From positions 28,168,071-28,232,070 of the forward strand of contig NC_133930.1 in the NCBI RefSeq assembly GCF_964199755.1: DNA of 64,000 bases. The letters are read 5' to 3'. The first letter of the stretch is position 1, and the number at the start of each line of letters is the position of its first letter. The position numbers and the translations under genes were made by a program. The stretch comes from Larus michahellis. Lineage: Eukaryota > Chordata > Aves > Charadriiformes > Laridae. Below, in pieces: positions 63,131-64,000 of the stretch. The notes under the pieces are model-generated. The model was not told the DNA's origin. It searched no databases and saw nothing but the letters and a program-made list of their open reading frames with translations.

Positions 63131-63639
63131 ATTCTTCACTCCTGCCTTCCAGCAGAAGATAAGAATCAAGCCCTTGGACTATTGCTTTCCAGCATGACAA
63201 GAATGGTACTTATTGCAATGATATCCAGCCAGCTGAGAAAGTCAACTTAGTAAGTCATTACTTACTGGACTTACACAGGCTGTGGGATTAATAGGAAAGA
63301 AACAGATTCAAACGCATTTGGTTCAGTTTCAACTTTTGTTTCTGTGCTCAGAGCTTAGAAGGACTATTCTCAGACTGCTCAAGTAGTACTTGAATCATCT
63401 ACTTTTTTGCACTGGTGGAACATAAGAAATCAGAAAGAATGACTTTAATCTTGCCACTGATTTTTTTCTTGTGCACTCAACAAAATACAAGCTTATTAAG
63501 GAAGTTAGGGAATGTGCAGTGTTTGGTAGCACTATTTACAGAGATCCTTCTGATAAACATATCCGCAGTTTTGCCTAATCTATGTTACGAGTAAGCAGAT
63601 AAATTTAGTACAGCGTAAGCCGTTGTAGACATCTCAGGC

Positions 63640-64000
63640 ATACCATTTTAGTAAAGATGCAACTCTTTGCAGAAGTCATCTTTCCACCGACATTCTCTGT
63701 GGTGTTTTTTAAATACATAAAAAGAGTTCATATATTATCTCTACCCCTTATCACTTAAAAATCAATTAACACTTTAAAAATGTTCAATACAGGGATGGTT
63801 TTGTTCTATTATCTTATTGCTTAGAAGCTCCGTGGAATTAACTGCAAAAGTATAGGCAATATAAAACAGTACTTAAATTATATATTACATGTTTATTACG
63901 GGTGCAATTTTATTTAACTTTACATTTTATGAAAAATCAGAAGTATTTACAATTTTTGTAAGATAAAGTTGTATGCTCTAATTTACAGTTTGACGTAGTA
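63640..64000 (-). other. possible 3' UTR end of FCHO2 (minus strand)
   Basis: Very AT-rich sequence with two minus-strand AATAAA signals at 63892-63897 and 63909-63914, as at the end of a vertebrate 3' UTR. In human the gene preceding TMEM171 on the same strand is FCHO2, whose 3' end would face this way. No FCHO2 coding sequence (muHD C-terminus) was found in the window, so the assignment rests on synteny alone. Confidence 0.3.

Overview
This is eukaryotic, vertebrate DNA, most probably from a bird. It holds several 5'-truncated CR1 LINE copies with the bird-type 3' end (ATTCTATGATTCTATGA-like termini), long AT-rich non-coding stretches, a few CpG islands and intron-split genes. Crocodilians and turtles also carry CR1, so 'bird' is strong but not certain. 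Two genes can be named from their proteins, TMEM174 and TMEM171, both on the minus strand. In human 5q13.2 the order is FCHO2-TMEM171-TMEM174-FOXD1, and the avian counterpart of that block is on chromosome Z (established synteny; the Z assignment is inference).

Layout, left to right. 1-29 kb: non-coding, with a CpG-island cluster at about 4.0-4.6 and 7.8-9.0 kb, simple repeats, one CR1 copy at 23.4 kb and a very GC-rich patch at 24.5-24.85 kb. FOXD1 is expected on this side, but no forkhead coding sequence is present. 28.5-30.2 kb: TMEM174 (two coding exons, 244 aa), exon 2 found by splice-site reading. 30.3-37.1 kb: intergenic, with one CR1 copy and a palindrome cluster at 34.7 kb. 37.1-44.3 kb: coding part of TMEM171 (three coding exons, 331 aa). 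44.3-50.6 kb: probable 5' part of TMEM171, ending in a CpG-island promoter at 50.0-51.1 kb. 51-64 kb: non-coding or unassigned, with five CR1-type fragments, an unexplained 178-codon minus-strand open frame at 56.2-56.8 kb, and an AT-rich right edge that may be the 3' UTR of FCHO2.

TMEM171 and TMEM174 are head-to-tail neighbours. Reading the two proteins side by side suggests they are paralogues: the second transmembrane hairpin of TMEM171 resembles the single hairpin of TMEM174, both continue into a proline-rich PPPY tail, and both have a final phase-2 intron before a C-terminal SPP[RK]YEE motif. I saw no gene cluster resembling a new biochemical system. The points most worth following are this module relationship, the unassigned open segments with good splice signals, the divergent CpG promoter, and several perfect inverted repeats.
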